NCBI RefSeq assembly: GCF_001500025.1
Contig: NZ_LQIW01000048.1
Coordinates: 124,001-188,000, forward strand
Direction: 5' to 3'
Length of the DNA: 64,000 nt
DNA from: Mycobacterium sp. IS-1590
GTDB taxonomy: Bacteria > Actinomycetota > Actinomycetes > Mycobacteriales > Mycobacteriaceae
Below are positions 43,119 through 52,329 of this stretch, in pieces. Below the pieces are notes generated by a model that was not told the origin of the DNA, did not search any database, and worked only from the letters and a program-made list of their open reading frames with translations. The stretch's first letter is position 1, and each line of letters starts with the position of its first letter. A program made the translations under genes and the position numbers.

Positions 43119-43877
43119 ATGCAGCTGCGCGACAAAGTCGTCGTCATCACCGGAGCCGGTAGCGGAATCGGTGAGGCGTGCGCGCACAGATTCGCCGATG
43201 AGGGCGCGAAAGTTGTTGTCACCGACAAGAACCCGGAGGGTGTCGAGCGTGTTTGCAAAGCGGTCGACACCGTAGGTCTGGCGTGCGACATCACGGTGGA
43301 GGAGAACGTCCGCGCCGTTGCAGACCTGGCTCGCCGAACCCACGGCGATGTCGACATCTGGTTCAGCAACGCCGGTTACACCGGTCCTGCTCAGCACGGC
43401 CGCATCGCCGATGACGAGTTGTGGGACGTGAGCTGGCGCCTGCATGTGATGTCGCACGTGTACGCCGTTCGGGAAGTGCTGCCGGCGATGCTCGCGCGCG
43501 GCGAGGGTTATCTTCTTCAGACTGCGTCGATCGTCGCTTTGGCGCTACACCCCGACAAGCCGGCCTACTCGGTTACCAAGAAAGCGGCTTTGGGATTTTC
43601 GGAGTGGCTGGCCGCCACGTACCGACCGAAAGGGATCAAGGTCTCATGCTTCTGCCCGGGCCCGATGCTGACGCCGATGCTGCTGGGTGACGGAATACCG
43701 GCCGACCACCCGATAGTGCAGAATGCCGCGACTCCTGCGCAGGTGGCTGACCGCTTGGTCAATGCGATCGACGCGGAGCGCTTCCTCATATTGGACTCAA
43801 CCCTCGGCCAGGAACTGTTGTCCGCGAAGGCAGCCGACTACGAAGAATGGATCGCCGCGATGGAACAGAACACCTGA
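43119..43877 (+). CDS. SDR family oxidoreductase
   Basis: A 252-residue short-chain dehydrogenase beginning immediately after the previous stop. The cofactor loop is TGAGSGIGEACA, followed by VVTDKNPEG (Asp favours NAD). SNAGYTGP replaces NNAG, and the catalytic tyrosine and lysine are in YSVTKKA. The C terminus lacks the usual VDGG motif and instead ends in AADYEEWIAAMEQNT, as in a mycobacterial SDR subgroup with a helical tail. It probably oxidises a hydroxyacyl-CoA or alcohol in the same operon route. Confidence 0.86.
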   Translation: MQLRDKVVVITGAGSGIGEACAHRFADEGAKVVVTDKNPEGVERVCKAVDTVGLACDITVEENVRAVADLARRTHGDVDIWFSNAGYTGPAQHGRIADDELWDVSWRLHVMSHVYAVREVLPAMLARGEGYLLQTASIVALALHPDKPAYSVTKKAALGFSEWLAATYRPKGIKVSCFCPGPMLTPMLLGDGIPADHPIVQNAATPAQVADRLVNAIDAERFLILDSTLGQELLSAKAADYEEWIAAMEQNT

Positions 43878-43895
43878 GATCAGAACAGGAGCAAC

Positions 43896-44246
43896 ATGTC
43901 CGACAGATTTATCCAGATCGTCTTCTCAAACCCGTTGGAGGGCAGGGACGACGAGTTCAACGACTGGTACGACAACGTCCACATTCCGGACCTGCTCGCC
44001 ATTCCCGGGATGCTGTCGGCGCAACGCTACGACCTCAAGGACGCCGACATTTATCACATGGAGGGCGGAACAGCACCCGAGCATCGGTACGCGATCATCT
44101 ACGAGATGGAAGGCGATGTCGATGCCATCCTGAACAAGATCCAGGAGGGCGTGGCGGCCGGAAGAATCGTCATGTCCGACTGCCTGGACATGTCCAGTTG
44201 GCGTCTGTCGTTCTGGAATCCTCGCGGTCCCAAAGCCACTGCTTGA
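43896..44246 (+). CDS. EthD/DUF4286-like small protein
   Basis: A 116-residue protein with the ferredoxin-like dimeric alpha/beta-barrel pattern: FIQIVFSNPLEGRDDEFNDW, then YDNVHIPDLLAIPGMLSAQ with the conserved histidine. EthD-type proteins are often encoded with ring-hydroxylating or decarboxylating enzymes, and some act as small decarboxylases or cyclases; the function here is unknown. GGAGCAAC precedes ATG 43896, 18 bp after the SDR stop. Confidence 0.75.
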   Translation: MSDRFIQIVFSNPLEGRDDEFNDWYDNVHIPDLLAIPGMLSAQRYDLKDADIYHMEGGTAPEHRYAIIYEMEGDVDAILNKIQEGVAAGRIVMSDCLDMSSWRLSFWNPRGPKATA

Positions 44247-44277
44247 ATCGAGTCCGGACATAAACAGGAGCGCTTTC

Positions 44278-45309
44278 GTGAACAATAGCATCGACGTCCA
44301 CCGCCTGAGCCGATGGCTCGACGAACAGGAAGTGACCGGAAGCGGTGAACTGCCTGTGCTGCAGCATCTTTCAGGTGGGTCCCAGAACGCGCTGTACGTG
44401 ATCCAACGCGGCGGGAGCCGGATGGTCATGAGGATGCCGGGTGATCGCGCTGATGAGCGGCGACTGGCCGACCTGCTGCGCGAGATCCGCCTGGTGCGCG
44501 CCCTGTCGGGTACCGACGTCCCCCACGCAGAATTGATCGCTGCGGACGAGACGGGTGAAGTGCTGGGCAAGCCGTTCTATGTCATGGCCGAGATCGACGG
44601 GTGGAGCCCGATGGACAGGGGCTGGGCGGCGCCCTTCGACACCGATCTGGAGGCCCGACGCGGACTCGCGTTCCAGCTGGTCGAAGGCGCCGCGAAATTG
44701 GCACGGGTGGACTGGCGGGCGCAGGGTCTCCAGGGTTTCGGCCGGCCAGAGGGCTTCCACGAACGTCAGGTCGACCGTTGGTTGTCGTTTCTCTCGGGTT
44801 TTCAGGTTCGTGAGCTGCCGGGGTTGGACATCGCCGCCGATTGGCTCCGAGCCAACCGGCCCGAACACTTCACGCCAGGCATCATGCACGGCGACTACCA
44901 GTTCGCCAACGTGATGTTCGCCCACGGTGCACCGGCACGATTGGCCGCGTTGGTGGACTGGGAGATGACCACGATCGGCGACCCCTTGCTGGACCTCGCC
45001 TGGGCGGTCCTCGGCTACGACGGTGACGAGCCGAAAACCGATTTCTACCTGCCGATGGAGGGCATGCCGCCGCGCAGTGAACTCTTGGAGCACTACGAGA
45101 ACATCAGCGGCCTGCCGACCGACAACCTCGACTACTACCTGGTGTTGGCCAACTTCAAGATCGGCATCGTGTTGGAACGAACCTATGCGCGCAACGCGAC
45201 GTCTCCGGACGGCGACCGCGAGGTCGCCGACGCATTCGGGTCCATGGTGCTGCAGTCGGTCGCCACCGCCGCCGACATGGCTCGATCATTGGCCGGTAGC
45301 GTCGGATGA
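44278..45309 (+). CDS. Phosphotransferase family protein (ACAD11-type kinase)
   Basis: A 343-residue APH-fold kinase. The ATP-site start is HLSGGSQNALYVI, the catalytic loop is HGDYQFANVMF (about 203-213), and the metal segment is LVDWEMTTIGDPLLDLAW. This closely follows the N-terminal kinase domain of animal ACAD10/ACAD11, which phosphorylates the 4-hydroxyl of hydroxyacyl-CoAs before phosphate elimination by the dehydrogenase domain. The matching dehydrogenase is encoded separately at 22216-23517, under the same promoter box. GTG 44278 is the start. Confidence 0.83.
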   Translation: MNNSIDVHRLSRWLDEQEVTGSGELPVLQHLSGGSQNALYVIQRGGSRMVMRMPGDRADERRLADLLREIRLVRALSGTDVPHAELIAADETGEVLGKPFYVMAEIDGWSPMDRGWAAPFDTDLEARRGLAFQLVEGAAKLARVDWRAQGLQGFGRPEGFHERQVDRWLSFLSGFQVRELPGLDIAADWLRANRPEHFTPGIMHGDYQFANVMFAHGAPARLAALVDWEMTTIGDPLLDLAWAVLGYDGDEPKTDFYLPMEGMPPRSELLEHYENISGLPTDNLDYYLVLANFKIGIVLERTYARNATSPDGDREVADAFGSMVLQSVATAADMARSLAGSVG

Positions 45310-45328
45310 CGCGCGGTAGGTAAGACCC

Positions 45329-46333
45329 GTGGCGCTCACCTTCGGTTATCTGTACGACATGCGGAATCCCGAGCAGTGGCGGCGCCCCTCGGTCGACGTG
45401 TATCGGGAAACGCTCGACATAGTTGCCTGGACTGAGACCGTCGGGTTTCGCGGCGCATGGTTACCCGAGCATCACGGTGCCGACGACGGTTATCTCCCGA
45501 CGCCGAATCTGGTTTTGGCAGCAATGGCGGCACGAACATCGACGCTTCGTATCGGCGCGGCCGTCGCGATCGGGCCTCTCTATCACCCCGTGCGCTTCGC
45601 CGAAGAGTGCGCTGTTCTCGACATCCTTTCCGACGGCCGGCTCGAGACAGCGCTCGCGATCGGTTACCGGCGCCGCGAATACGAGATGTACGGAGAATCG
45701 TTCAACCGGCGTGGAACTCGTTTCGACGAGTTCCTGCACATCGTTCGCGCGCTGTGGGCCGGCGAGACGGTGGACTTCGCCGGAAAGCACTACACCGTCA
45801 AGGACGCGCGAATCATGCCCGCGCCACCGCGCGGACAAATTCCTCTCTACATCGGCGGATTCACGGACCGGGCCCTCGAGCGGGTCGCCGTTCACGCCGA
45901 CGGCTACCTCAAAAATGAAGAGGTCTGCGACTCCTATCTCGTCAAACTGCGACTCCGCGGGAGAGATCCGGCCACCGCAGCCATCCGTATTCCCGGGCTG
46001 TTCTTCACAGTTGCCGAGGATCCCGACGAAGCTCTCGAGGAGCTCGCCCCCTTCTACCACCACGTGTTCTCCAGCTACGGCGCATGGATGAACGAGGACA
46101 ACGCGATCGGTATGGCCAACGCCGCGACGCAGCAGATGGATATCGATACCTTCAAACGCAGCGGAATCCTCCAGATCATGACGCCGGATCAGGCCGTCGC
46201 TCACTTCCGCGCGATGCGCGAGCGAATACCCGTCGAGCATTTCATGATGCTGCGGACCCCCGGACTGCCCGCTGAACGGTTCGTCGAGTACGCCCAGCTT
46301 TTCGCCGACAAAGTCATCCCCGCCGTCAACTGA
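45329..46333 (+). CDS. LLM class flavin-dependent oxidoreductase
   Basis: A 334-residue luciferase-like flavoenzyme. Family segments are TETVGFRGAWLPEHHGADDGY (read in parts at about 31-51), LDILSDGRLETALAIGYRRR, and IPLYIGGFTDRALERVA. It would use FMNH2 or F420 in oxygenation or reduction. GTG 45329 is used. It is probably the last gene of the long operon beginning at 38627; the 102-bp gap before the WS/DGAT gene shows no clear hairpin. Confidence 0.85.
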   Translation: MALTFGYLYDMRNPEQWRRPSVDVYRETLDIVAWTETVGFRGAWLPEHHGADDGYLPTPNLVLAAMAARTSTLRIGAAVAIGPLYHPVRFAEECAVLDILSDGRLETALAIGYRRREYEMYGESFNRRGTRFDEFLHIVRALWAGETVDFAGKHYTVKDARIMPAPPRGQIPLYIGGFTDRALERVAVHADGYLKNEEVCDSYLVKLRLRGRDPATAAIRIPGLFFTVAEDPDEALEELAPFYHHVFSSYGAWMNEDNAIGMANAATQQMDIDTFKRSGILQIMTPDQAVAHFRAMRERIPVEHFMMLRTPGLPAERFVEYAQLFADKVIPAVN

Positions 46334-46435
46334 GCAGGCGTTCCGCGCTCCCGCTGACTGAAACCCCCCCGATCATCACCGCCGGAGTGGTTCGATGGAG
46401 CCCTTGGACACCGACGGTCCGCAGGGGGTGGGGAA

Positions 46436-47869
46436 GTGAAGCGACTCAACGGCATGGACGCCATGCTGCTCTACAGCGAGACGCCCAACCTGCACACACA
46501 CACCTTGAAGGTCGCGATCATCAACGCCGCCGAATTCGACGGTGACTTCACCTTCGATCACTTCCGGCGAACCATCGCCCGGCGACTGCACCTGCTCGAC
46601 CCGCTGCGCTATCGGCTCGTCGACATTCCCTGGAAGTTGCACCATCCGATGTGGCTCGAGGACTGCCCGGTGGATCTCGACTACCACCTGCGCCGTGTGC
46701 ACGTGCCGAGCCCAGGCGGTCGCCGCGAGCTCGACGAGGTCATCGGCCGGATCGCCAGCACGCCGCTCGACCGCAGCCGGCCGCTGTGGGAGTTCCACTT
46801 CGCCGAGGGAATGGCAGACGACCGGTTCGCGCTCATCGGCAAGGTGCACCACACCCTGGCCGACGGTGTGGCGTCGGCGAATCTGCTTGCGCGGCTGATG
46901 GATCTCGCGGACGGCACGCAGCACGAGCACGAGGACTACGCCGTCTGTGACACACCGGGCCGCTCCGAGCTGATGAAGTTCGCGATGCGCGACCACGCCA
47001 CGAACGTCGCCGCGCTGCCCACTCTCGCCCGTGACGCCGTCCGGGGGTTCACCAAGTTGCGGCGCCGCGCCAAGGAGCGCGCCGAATTGCCGGACCTGGC
47101 GAAGATGTTCCGCACCCCGCAGACCTTCCTCAACCACGTGGTCTCACCGGGACGCACGTTCGCCACCGCCTCGCTGTCGCTGGCCGAGGTCAAGGAGACG
47201 GCCAAGCAGCTCGAGGTGACGTTCAACGATCTTGTGCTGGCCACTGCGGCGGGCGGGCTGCGAGAACTGTTGTTGCGTTACGACGGGCGCGCGGACCGTC
47301 CGTTGATGGCGTCGGTCCCGGTCAGCACGGACCTGTCCCCCGACCGGATCACCGGCAACGAGATCGGCGGCCTGTCGGTGTCTCTGCCCGTCCACATCGA
47401 CGATCCGCTCGAACGGGTCCGGTTGACCTCCCTGGCGACGGGACGGGCCAAAGAGAACTACGAACTGCTCGGCCCCAAACTGCAGGGCCAGCTGATGGAA
47501 TACCTGCCTCCCCCGCTGACACCGGCGCTACTGCGCTGGCAGAGCCAGCGCGCCAAGCACAATCCGCTGATGAACGTCGCGGTATCGAGCGTGCCCGGAC
47601 CACGCCGTCGCGGCCACATCGGTGGCGCCCCGGTGAGCGAGATCTATTCGATCGGCGTGCTGTCGGCCGGCAGCGCGTTCAACATGACCGTGTGGAGCTA
47701 CGTCGACCAGGTGGACATCTCGATCCTGTCCGACGACAGAACCTTCGACGACATCCACGAGGCCACCGACGCCATGGTGCACGGACTCGACGAAATCCGT
47801 TCCGCGGCAGGGCTTCCCGCACTTTCCGTGGTGGGTACGGCGATGGCTCCCGCCCCGGCGGCCCGTTAG
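46436..47869 (+). CDS. Wax ester synthase / diacylglycerol acyltransferase (WS/DGAT)
   Basis: A 477-residue WS/DGAT family enzyme of typical length. The catalytic HHxxxDG motif is KVHHTLADGVAS (about 139-150), PLW is near residue 117, and NVAVSSVPGP is a late conserved block. It transfers an acyl group from acyl-CoA to diacylglycerol or a long-chain alcohol, storing carbon as lipid at the membrane or lipid-body surface. GTG 46436 is the start after GGGGTGGGGAA. Its stop overlaps the convergent acyl-CoA synthetase gene by 4 bp. With the acyltransferase at 49477 it forms a storage-lipid island. Confidence 0.92.
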   Translation: MKRLNGMDAMLLYSETPNLHTHTLKVAIINAAEFDGDFTFDHFRRTIARRLHLLDPLRYRLVDIPWKLHHPMWLEDCPVDLDYHLRRVHVPSPGGRRELDEVIGRIASTPLDRSRPLWEFHFAEGMADDRFALIGKVHHTLADGVASANLLARLMDLADGTQHEHEDYAVCDTPGRSELMKFAMRDHATNVAALPTLARDAVRGFTKLRRRAKERAELPDLAKMFRTPQTFLNHVVSPGRTFATASLSLAEVKETAKQLEVTFNDLVLATAAGGLRELLLRYDGRADRPLMASVPVSTDLSPDRITGNEIGGLSVSLPVHIDDPLERVRLTSLATGRAKENYELLGPKLQGQLMEYLPPPLTPALLRWQSQRAKHNPLMNVAVSSVPGPRRRGHIGGAPVSEIYSIGVLSAGSAFNMTVWSYVDQVDISILSDDRTFDDIHEATDAMVHGLDEIRSAAGLPALSVVGTAMAPAPAAR

Positions 47870-49473
47870 TCGACCCGATCGAGCAGGTCCTTTCGCGCCA
47901 CCTTTCCGGTGCTGCCGCGCGGCAGTTCGTCGAGGACGGTGATCTGCCGCGGCACCTTGTAGTTGGCGAGGTTGTCGCGGACGTGTTGTTTGAGGTCGTC
48001 GGGGCCGGCACTTCCACCGTCGTTGAGCACGACGAAGGCCACGAGGCGCTGACCGTACTGCTCGTCGTCGACGCCCAGCACCACCGCCTCCTTGACATCG
48101 GAGTGTTGGGCCAGTGTCTTCTCGACCTCGATCGGGTACACGTTCTCGCCGCCGGAGACGATCATCTCGTCGTCGCGGCCGACCACGAACAACCGCCCCG
48201 CCTCGTCGAGGTAACCGACATCCCCGGAGGCCATGAAACCGTCGTGAAAGTCCTTGGTCTTGCCGGAGGTGTATCCGTCGAACAGCGTGCCGCTGCGGAC
48301 GAAGATCTGACCCGTCTCCCCCGCTGGGAGTTGGTTGAAATCCGCGTCATAGATGCGGATCTCGGTGCCGTCGGCGGCGGTCCCGGCCGTGTCGGGAGCG
48401 GCTCGCAGGTCGGCCGGCGTCGCGGTGGCGATCATCCCCGCTTCGGTGGCGTTGTAGTTGTTGTAGATCACGTCGCCGAACCGGTCCATGAACTTGATGA
48501 CGACATCGGGACGCATCCGGGAACCCGATGCCGTCGCGAAGCGAAGTGACTTGCCGCTGTAGCGGTTCAACACCTCGTCCGGAAGGTCCATGATCCGGTC
48601 GAACATCACCGGCACCACCACCAGGCCCGTCGCCTTGTATCGGTCGATCAACTCCAGCGTCGCCTCAGGGTCGAATTTGCGCCGAGTGACGATGGTGCAG
48701 GCCAGCAGCGCGGAGAACAGCAACTGCGAAAAGCCCCACGCGTGGAACATCGGCGCGACGATCACGGTCGCCTCTTCGGCGCGCCACGGCGTCCGGTCCA
48801 GCACCGCCTTGAGATCGCCTGCGCCGCCGCTGCCTTCGCCGCGCTTGGCGCCCTTCGGGGTCCCGGTGGTGCCGGACGTCAGCAAGATGATGTCGCTCTT
48901 GCGTTCGGCCGGGGCGGGCCGCTTGCCGATATTGGACTCGATGAGTTGATCGAGCGTCAGCCCGTCGGCGGCTTCACCGGTCCAGGCGAGAATGCGCGTC
49001 GCGTCGGGCTTGTCGGCCATGGCCCGGTCGACGATCTCGGAGAACTCCTCGTCGTAGATGACGACGTCGGCGCCTTCCCGATCGACCACCTCGGCCAGCG
49101 CCGGTCCCGCGAACGAGGTGTTCAGCAACAAGACGTCGGCGCCCATCCGGTTCGATGCCACCAGGGACTCGATGAAGCCGCGGTGGTTGCGGCACATGAC
49201 GGCAACGGTTTTCGGGGCGCCGCCGGGAAGGTTCTGCAGCGCTGTGGCCACCGCGTCGCAGCGGTCGTCGATCTGCTTGAAGGTCAGGGTGCCGCGTTCA
49301 TCGACGAGCCCGGGACGGTCGGGGCAGCGCTGCGCGGCCGCGGCGAAACCGACCGTCGCCGTCATGCCCACGCGGCGCATCGCCGCACCCATCCGCAGGT
49401 ATTTGTCGGGGCGCAGCGGAGCGATCAGGCCCGCCCGCCACAGCGTCTGCACGAGTCCCACAACGTCGGCCAT
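47866..49473 (-). CDS. Acyl-CoA synthetase (FadD12-like)
   Basis: A 535-residue adenylate-forming acyl-CoA synthetase. The P-loop is LTSGTTGTPKGAKRG (about 206-220), the A5-like motif is YNNYNATEAG, the hinge region is GGENVYPIEVEKTL, and the catalytic lysine is in STGKVARKDL. The N-terminal segment (LVQTLWRAGLIAPLRPDKYL) is typical of the FadD12-type mycobacterial group. It would supply acyl-CoA for the WS/DGAT and acyltransferase. It lies 3 bp downstream of the acyltransferase gene on the same strand. Confidence 0.88.
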   Translation of the reverse strand: MADVVGLVQTLWRAGLIAPLRPDKYLRMGAAMRRVGMTATVGFAAAAQRCPDRPGLVDERGTLTFKQIDDRCDAVATALQNLPGGAPKTVAVMCRNHRGFIESLVASNRMGADVLLLNTSFAGPALAEVVDREGADVVIYDEEFSEIVDRAMADKPDATRILAWTGEAADGLTLDQLIESNIGKRPAPAERKSDIILLTSGTTGTPKGAKRGEGSGGAGDLKAVLDRTPWRAEEATVIVAPMFHAWGFSQLLFSALLACTIVTRRKFDPEATLELIDRYKATGLVVVPVMFDRIMDLPDEVLNRYSGKSLRFATASGSRMRPDVVIKFMDRFGDVIYNNYNATEAGMIATATPADLRAAPDTAGTAADGTEIRIYDADFNQLPAGETGQIFVRSGTLFDGYTSGKTKDFHDGFMASGDVGYLDEAGRLFVVGRDDEMIVSGGENVYPIEVEKTLAQHSDVKEAVVLGVDDEQYGQRLVAFVVLNDGGSAGPDDLKQHVRDNLANYKVPRQITVLDELPRGSTGKVARKDLLDRVD

Positions 49474-49476
49474 TTC

Positions 49477-50283
49477 TCAGCCCAACACCGGGAATCGGCG
49501 TTCGGCGGCCAGCTCGTCGAGCGCGGCCTGCATCACCGAGCGCACGTGCTCGTCGACCTCCTTCACGTCCGGGTCGTCCCCGAACTGCTCGACCACGTTG
49601 ATCGGCGGCAACACCCGCGTGGTGATCTTGGCGGGCAACGGAAGGTTCGGCGGGAAGAACACCGACACCCCGAACGGGAATCCGACACTGATCGGCAGGA
49701 TCTCGGCACGCAGCCGCTTGAGGCCGATGCGCCGGGCGATCGAGTCGCCCCGCGCGAGAAACAGCTGCGTCTCCTGAGCGCCGACCGAAACCATCGGCAC
49801 GATCGGGACACCGGCCTCGATCGCGGTCCGGACATATCCCGTGCGGCCGGCGAAGTCGATCACGTTCTCGCTGAACGTCGGCCGGTAGGAGTCGTAATCC
49901 CCGCCGGGGAACACCAGGACCACCGCGCCTTCACGCAAGGCCTTCGCCGCGTTCTCCCGATTGGCCCCGATGACGCCCGCGCGGCGCAGCAACGTGCCGA
50001 CCGGCCCAACGAATATGGCGTCGTGCCCAAGCGTGTACACGGGGCGGTCGAAGCCGAACTTCTCGTAGAAGGCGGGCGCGAAGATGAGCACGTCCGGGGT
50101 CAGCATGCCGCCCGAGTGATTGGACACCAACAGCGCCCCACCGGCAGCCGGCATGGCGTCCACGTCGCGCACCTCGGCCCGGAAGTATCGCCGGATGAGT
50201 GGGCCGACCGTGTTGACGATGCCGCGGGTGAACGCGGGGTCCCACTTGGCGACTTCCGGCTTCTGTGCCCCATTGCTGTTCAT
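49477..50283 (-). CDS. Lysophospholipid/glycerolipid acyltransferase family protein
   Basis: A 268-residue acyltransferase-like protein. The conserved block is LLVSNHSGGMLTPDVLIF (about 52-69), an NHx-type motif as in DGAT2/PlsC-like enzymes. VLVFPGGDYDSYRPTF (about 123-138) contains the FPGG acceptor loop, and GVPIVPMVSVGAQETQLFL follows. It would acylate a glycerolipid using acyl-CoA. No strong membrane segment is seen. It starts divergently from the epimerase gene (94-bp gap) and is coupled to the FadD gene, consistent with a role in lipid storage. Confidence 0.83.
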   Translation of the reverse strand: MNSNGAQKPEVAKWDPAFTRGIVNTVGPLIRRYFRAEVRDVDAMPAAGGALLVSNHSGGMLTPDVLIFAPAFYEKFGFDRPVYTLGHDAIFVGPVGTLLRRAGVIGANRENAAKALREGAVVLVFPGGDYDSYRPTFSENVIDFAGRTGYVRTAIEAGVPIVPMVSVGAQETQLFLARGDSIARRIGLKRLRAEILPISVGFPFGVSVFFPPNLPLPAKITTRVLPPINVVEQFGDDPDVKEVDEHVRSVMQAALDELAAERRFPVLG

Positions 50284-50377
50284 GGCGTACCTGTCATACC
50301 CCGCGCCGCCCCTCCCCTAGACCTGAACATGGTACTTTCGTAAAAAGAGAATGTCATATTCGCAGGTGGGAGGCAGG

Positions 50378-51460
50378 ATGGCGGCGGTATTGGTGACCGG
50401 CGGCTTCGGCCTGGTGGGGTCGGCGACCGTGCGCAGGCTCGCGGAACTCGGACGCTCGGTGGTGGTGGCCGACCTGGAGACCCCCGCGAACAGGAAAGCA
50501 CAGGCGAAACTCCCGCGGGGCGCCTCGGTGCGATGGACCGACCTGACCGACGAGGCTCAGGTGCAGCGACTTGTCGCCGACACCGCGCCCGAGGCGATCA
50601 TCCATCTGGCCGCCGTGATCCCGCCGCCGATCTACAAGAACCCCAACCTCGCCCGGCGCGTCAACGTCGAAGCCACCGCCACGCTGGTGCGCATCGCCGA
50701 ACAACAACCGACCCCGCCGCGCTTCGTGCAGGCGTCGAGCAACGCGGTCTACGGTGCGCGCAACCCACACACGGCGAGCGCGCCCGTGCGGGCCGATGAC
50801 CCGATGCGGCCGTGCGATCTGTACAGCGGCACCAAGGCGGAGGCCGAGGCGATCGTGCGGGCCTCGAAACTGCCGTGGGTGGTTCTGCGTCTCGGTGGTG
50901 TGCTGAGCACCGATCCCAACGCGATGCCGATGAGCGCCGACGCCCTGTACTTCGAGAGCCTCCTTCCGACCGACGGCCGATTGCACACCGTCGATGTCCG
51001 CGATGTCGCGTGGGCCTTCGCCGCGGCGACCACCGCCGACGTCGTCGGGGAGATCCTGCTGATCGCCGGCGACGACTCGCACCGGATCCGCCAGGGCGAC
51101 GTGGGCGCGGCGCTGGCGGCGGCCCGAGGCCTGCCCGGGGTACTGCCGCCCGGCAGACCCGGCGACCCCGGGCGCGACGACACGTGGTTCGTCACCGATT
51201 GGATGGACACGACGCGCGCGCAGGAAGCGTTGCGGTTCCAGCATTACTCGTGGCCCGACATGAAAGCCGAGGCCGCCGCCAACGCGGGCTGGACGCGGTA
51301 CGCGATGCGGTTGCTGACACCGCTTGCGCCGCTTGCGCGCGCATTGCTCGCGCGACGGGGCGCATACCGCAATACACCCGGCAAGTACGCGGACCCGTGG
51401 GCGGCGATCCGCGCCCGGCTGGGCGAGCCGGCGTGGGATCGACCCCGCGATCTGACCTGA
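50378..51460 (+). CDS. NAD-dependent epimerase/dehydratase family protein
   Basis: A 360-residue extended SDR. The cofactor loop is VTGGFGLVGSATVRRL, the second strand is VVVADLETP, and LAAVIPPPIYKNP follows. The catalytic pair is in YSGTKAEAE (about 162-170). It resembles NAD-dependent epimerases and 3-beta-hydroxysteroid-like dehydrogenases, but the substrate is unclear. ATG 50378 follows GGGAGGCAGG; an in-frame ATG at 50351 is less likely. It is followed 18 bp later by an SDR gene. Confidence 0.84.
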   Translation: MAAVLVTGGFGLVGSATVRRLAELGRSVVVADLETPANRKAQAKLPRGASVRWTDLTDEAQVQRLVADTAPEAIIHLAAVIPPPIYKNPNLARRVNVEATATLVRIAEQQPTPPRFVQASSNAVYGARNPHTASAPVRADDPMRPCDLYSGTKAEAEAIVRASKLPWVVLRLGGVLSTDPNAMPMSADALYFESLLPTDGRLHTVDVRDVAWAFAAATTADVVGEILLIAGDDSHRIRQGDVGAALAAARGLPGVLPPGRPGDPGRDDTWFVTDWMDTTRAQEALRFQHYSWPDMKAEAAANAGWTRYAMRLLTPLAPLARALLARRGAYRNTPGKYADPWAAIRARLGEPAWDRPRDLT

Positions 51461-51478
51461 CCGCCTAGTCTTCGGCGG

Positions 51479-52321
51479 GTGGAGACGTTCAACGGCCGCG
51501 CAGCGGTCATCACCGGCGGTGCAAGCGGCATCGGTTTCGCCGCCGCGCAGGAGTTCGCCCGGCGCGGGGCGCGCATCATGCTCAGCGACATCGACTCGGC
51601 CGCGCTCGACCGTGCCGTGGCCGACCTGCGCGCCGACGGCGTCGAGGCCCACGGCGTGGTGTGCGACGTGCGGAAGTTCGACGACGTCAACCGGTTGGCC
51701 GACGAGGCATTCGGCGTGTTCGGCGACGTGCACCTGGTCTTCAACAATGCCGGTATCGCCTACGCCGGCCCGATCGCGCAGACCAGCCATGACGACTGGC
51801 GGTTCGTCATCGACGTCGACCTGTGGGGACCGATCCACGGTGTCGAGGCATTCCTGCCGCGGCTGCTCGCGCAGGAAGCCGACAGCCACATCGCGTTCAC
51901 ATCGTCGTTCGCCGGGCTGATCCCCAACGTCGGGCTCGGCCCCTACTGCGTCGCCAAGTACGGCGTTGTCGCGCTCGCGGAGACGTTGTCGCGCGAGGTG
52001 CGCGCCAACGGCATCGGTGTGACGGTGTTGTGCCCGATGATCGTCGACACCAATCTGCTGGCCAACACCGAACGCGTGCGCAGTGAGGACTACGGTCCAG
52101 CCACCGCGTCGGGCGCGGACTCGGTTCAGCAGTTGGCGTCGAATCCGAGCGACGACTCCGTGCTCAATGTCGACGAGGTGGCCCGCTTGACTGCCGACGC
52201 GATCGAAGCCAACCGGCTCTACGTGCTACCGCACAGCGCGGCTCGCGGCTCGATTCGCCGTCGCTTCGAGCGCATCGACCGCACATTCGACGACCAAGCT
52301 GCCGCCGGCTGGACCCACTGA
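51479..52321 (+). CDS. SDR family oxidoreductase
   Basis: A 280-residue short-chain dehydrogenase. TGGASGIGFAAA is followed by an acidic MLSDIDSA strand (NAD-type). NNAGIAYAG and the catalytic tyrosine and lysine in YCVAKYG are intact. The C-terminal third has no VDGG but carries a helical region with VDEVARLTADAIEANRLYVL, as in a mycobacterial subgroup that acts on bulky substrates. GTG 51479 is used. It converges with the SDR gene ending at 52330. Confidence 0.85.
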   Translation: METFNGRAAVITGGASGIGFAAAQEFARRGARIMLSDIDSAALDRAVADLRADGVEAHGVVCDVRKFDDVNRLADEAFGVFGDVHLVFNNAGIAYAGPIAQTSHDDWRFVIDVDLWGPIHGVEAFLPRLLAQEADSHIAFTSSFAGLIPNVGLGPYCVAKYGVVALAETLSREVRANGIGVTVLCPMIVDTNLLANTERVRSEDYGPATASGADSVQQLASNPSDDSVLNVDEVARLTADAIEANRLYVLPHSAARGSIRRRFERIDRTFDDQAAAGWTH

Positions 52322-52329
52322 CACCGAAA

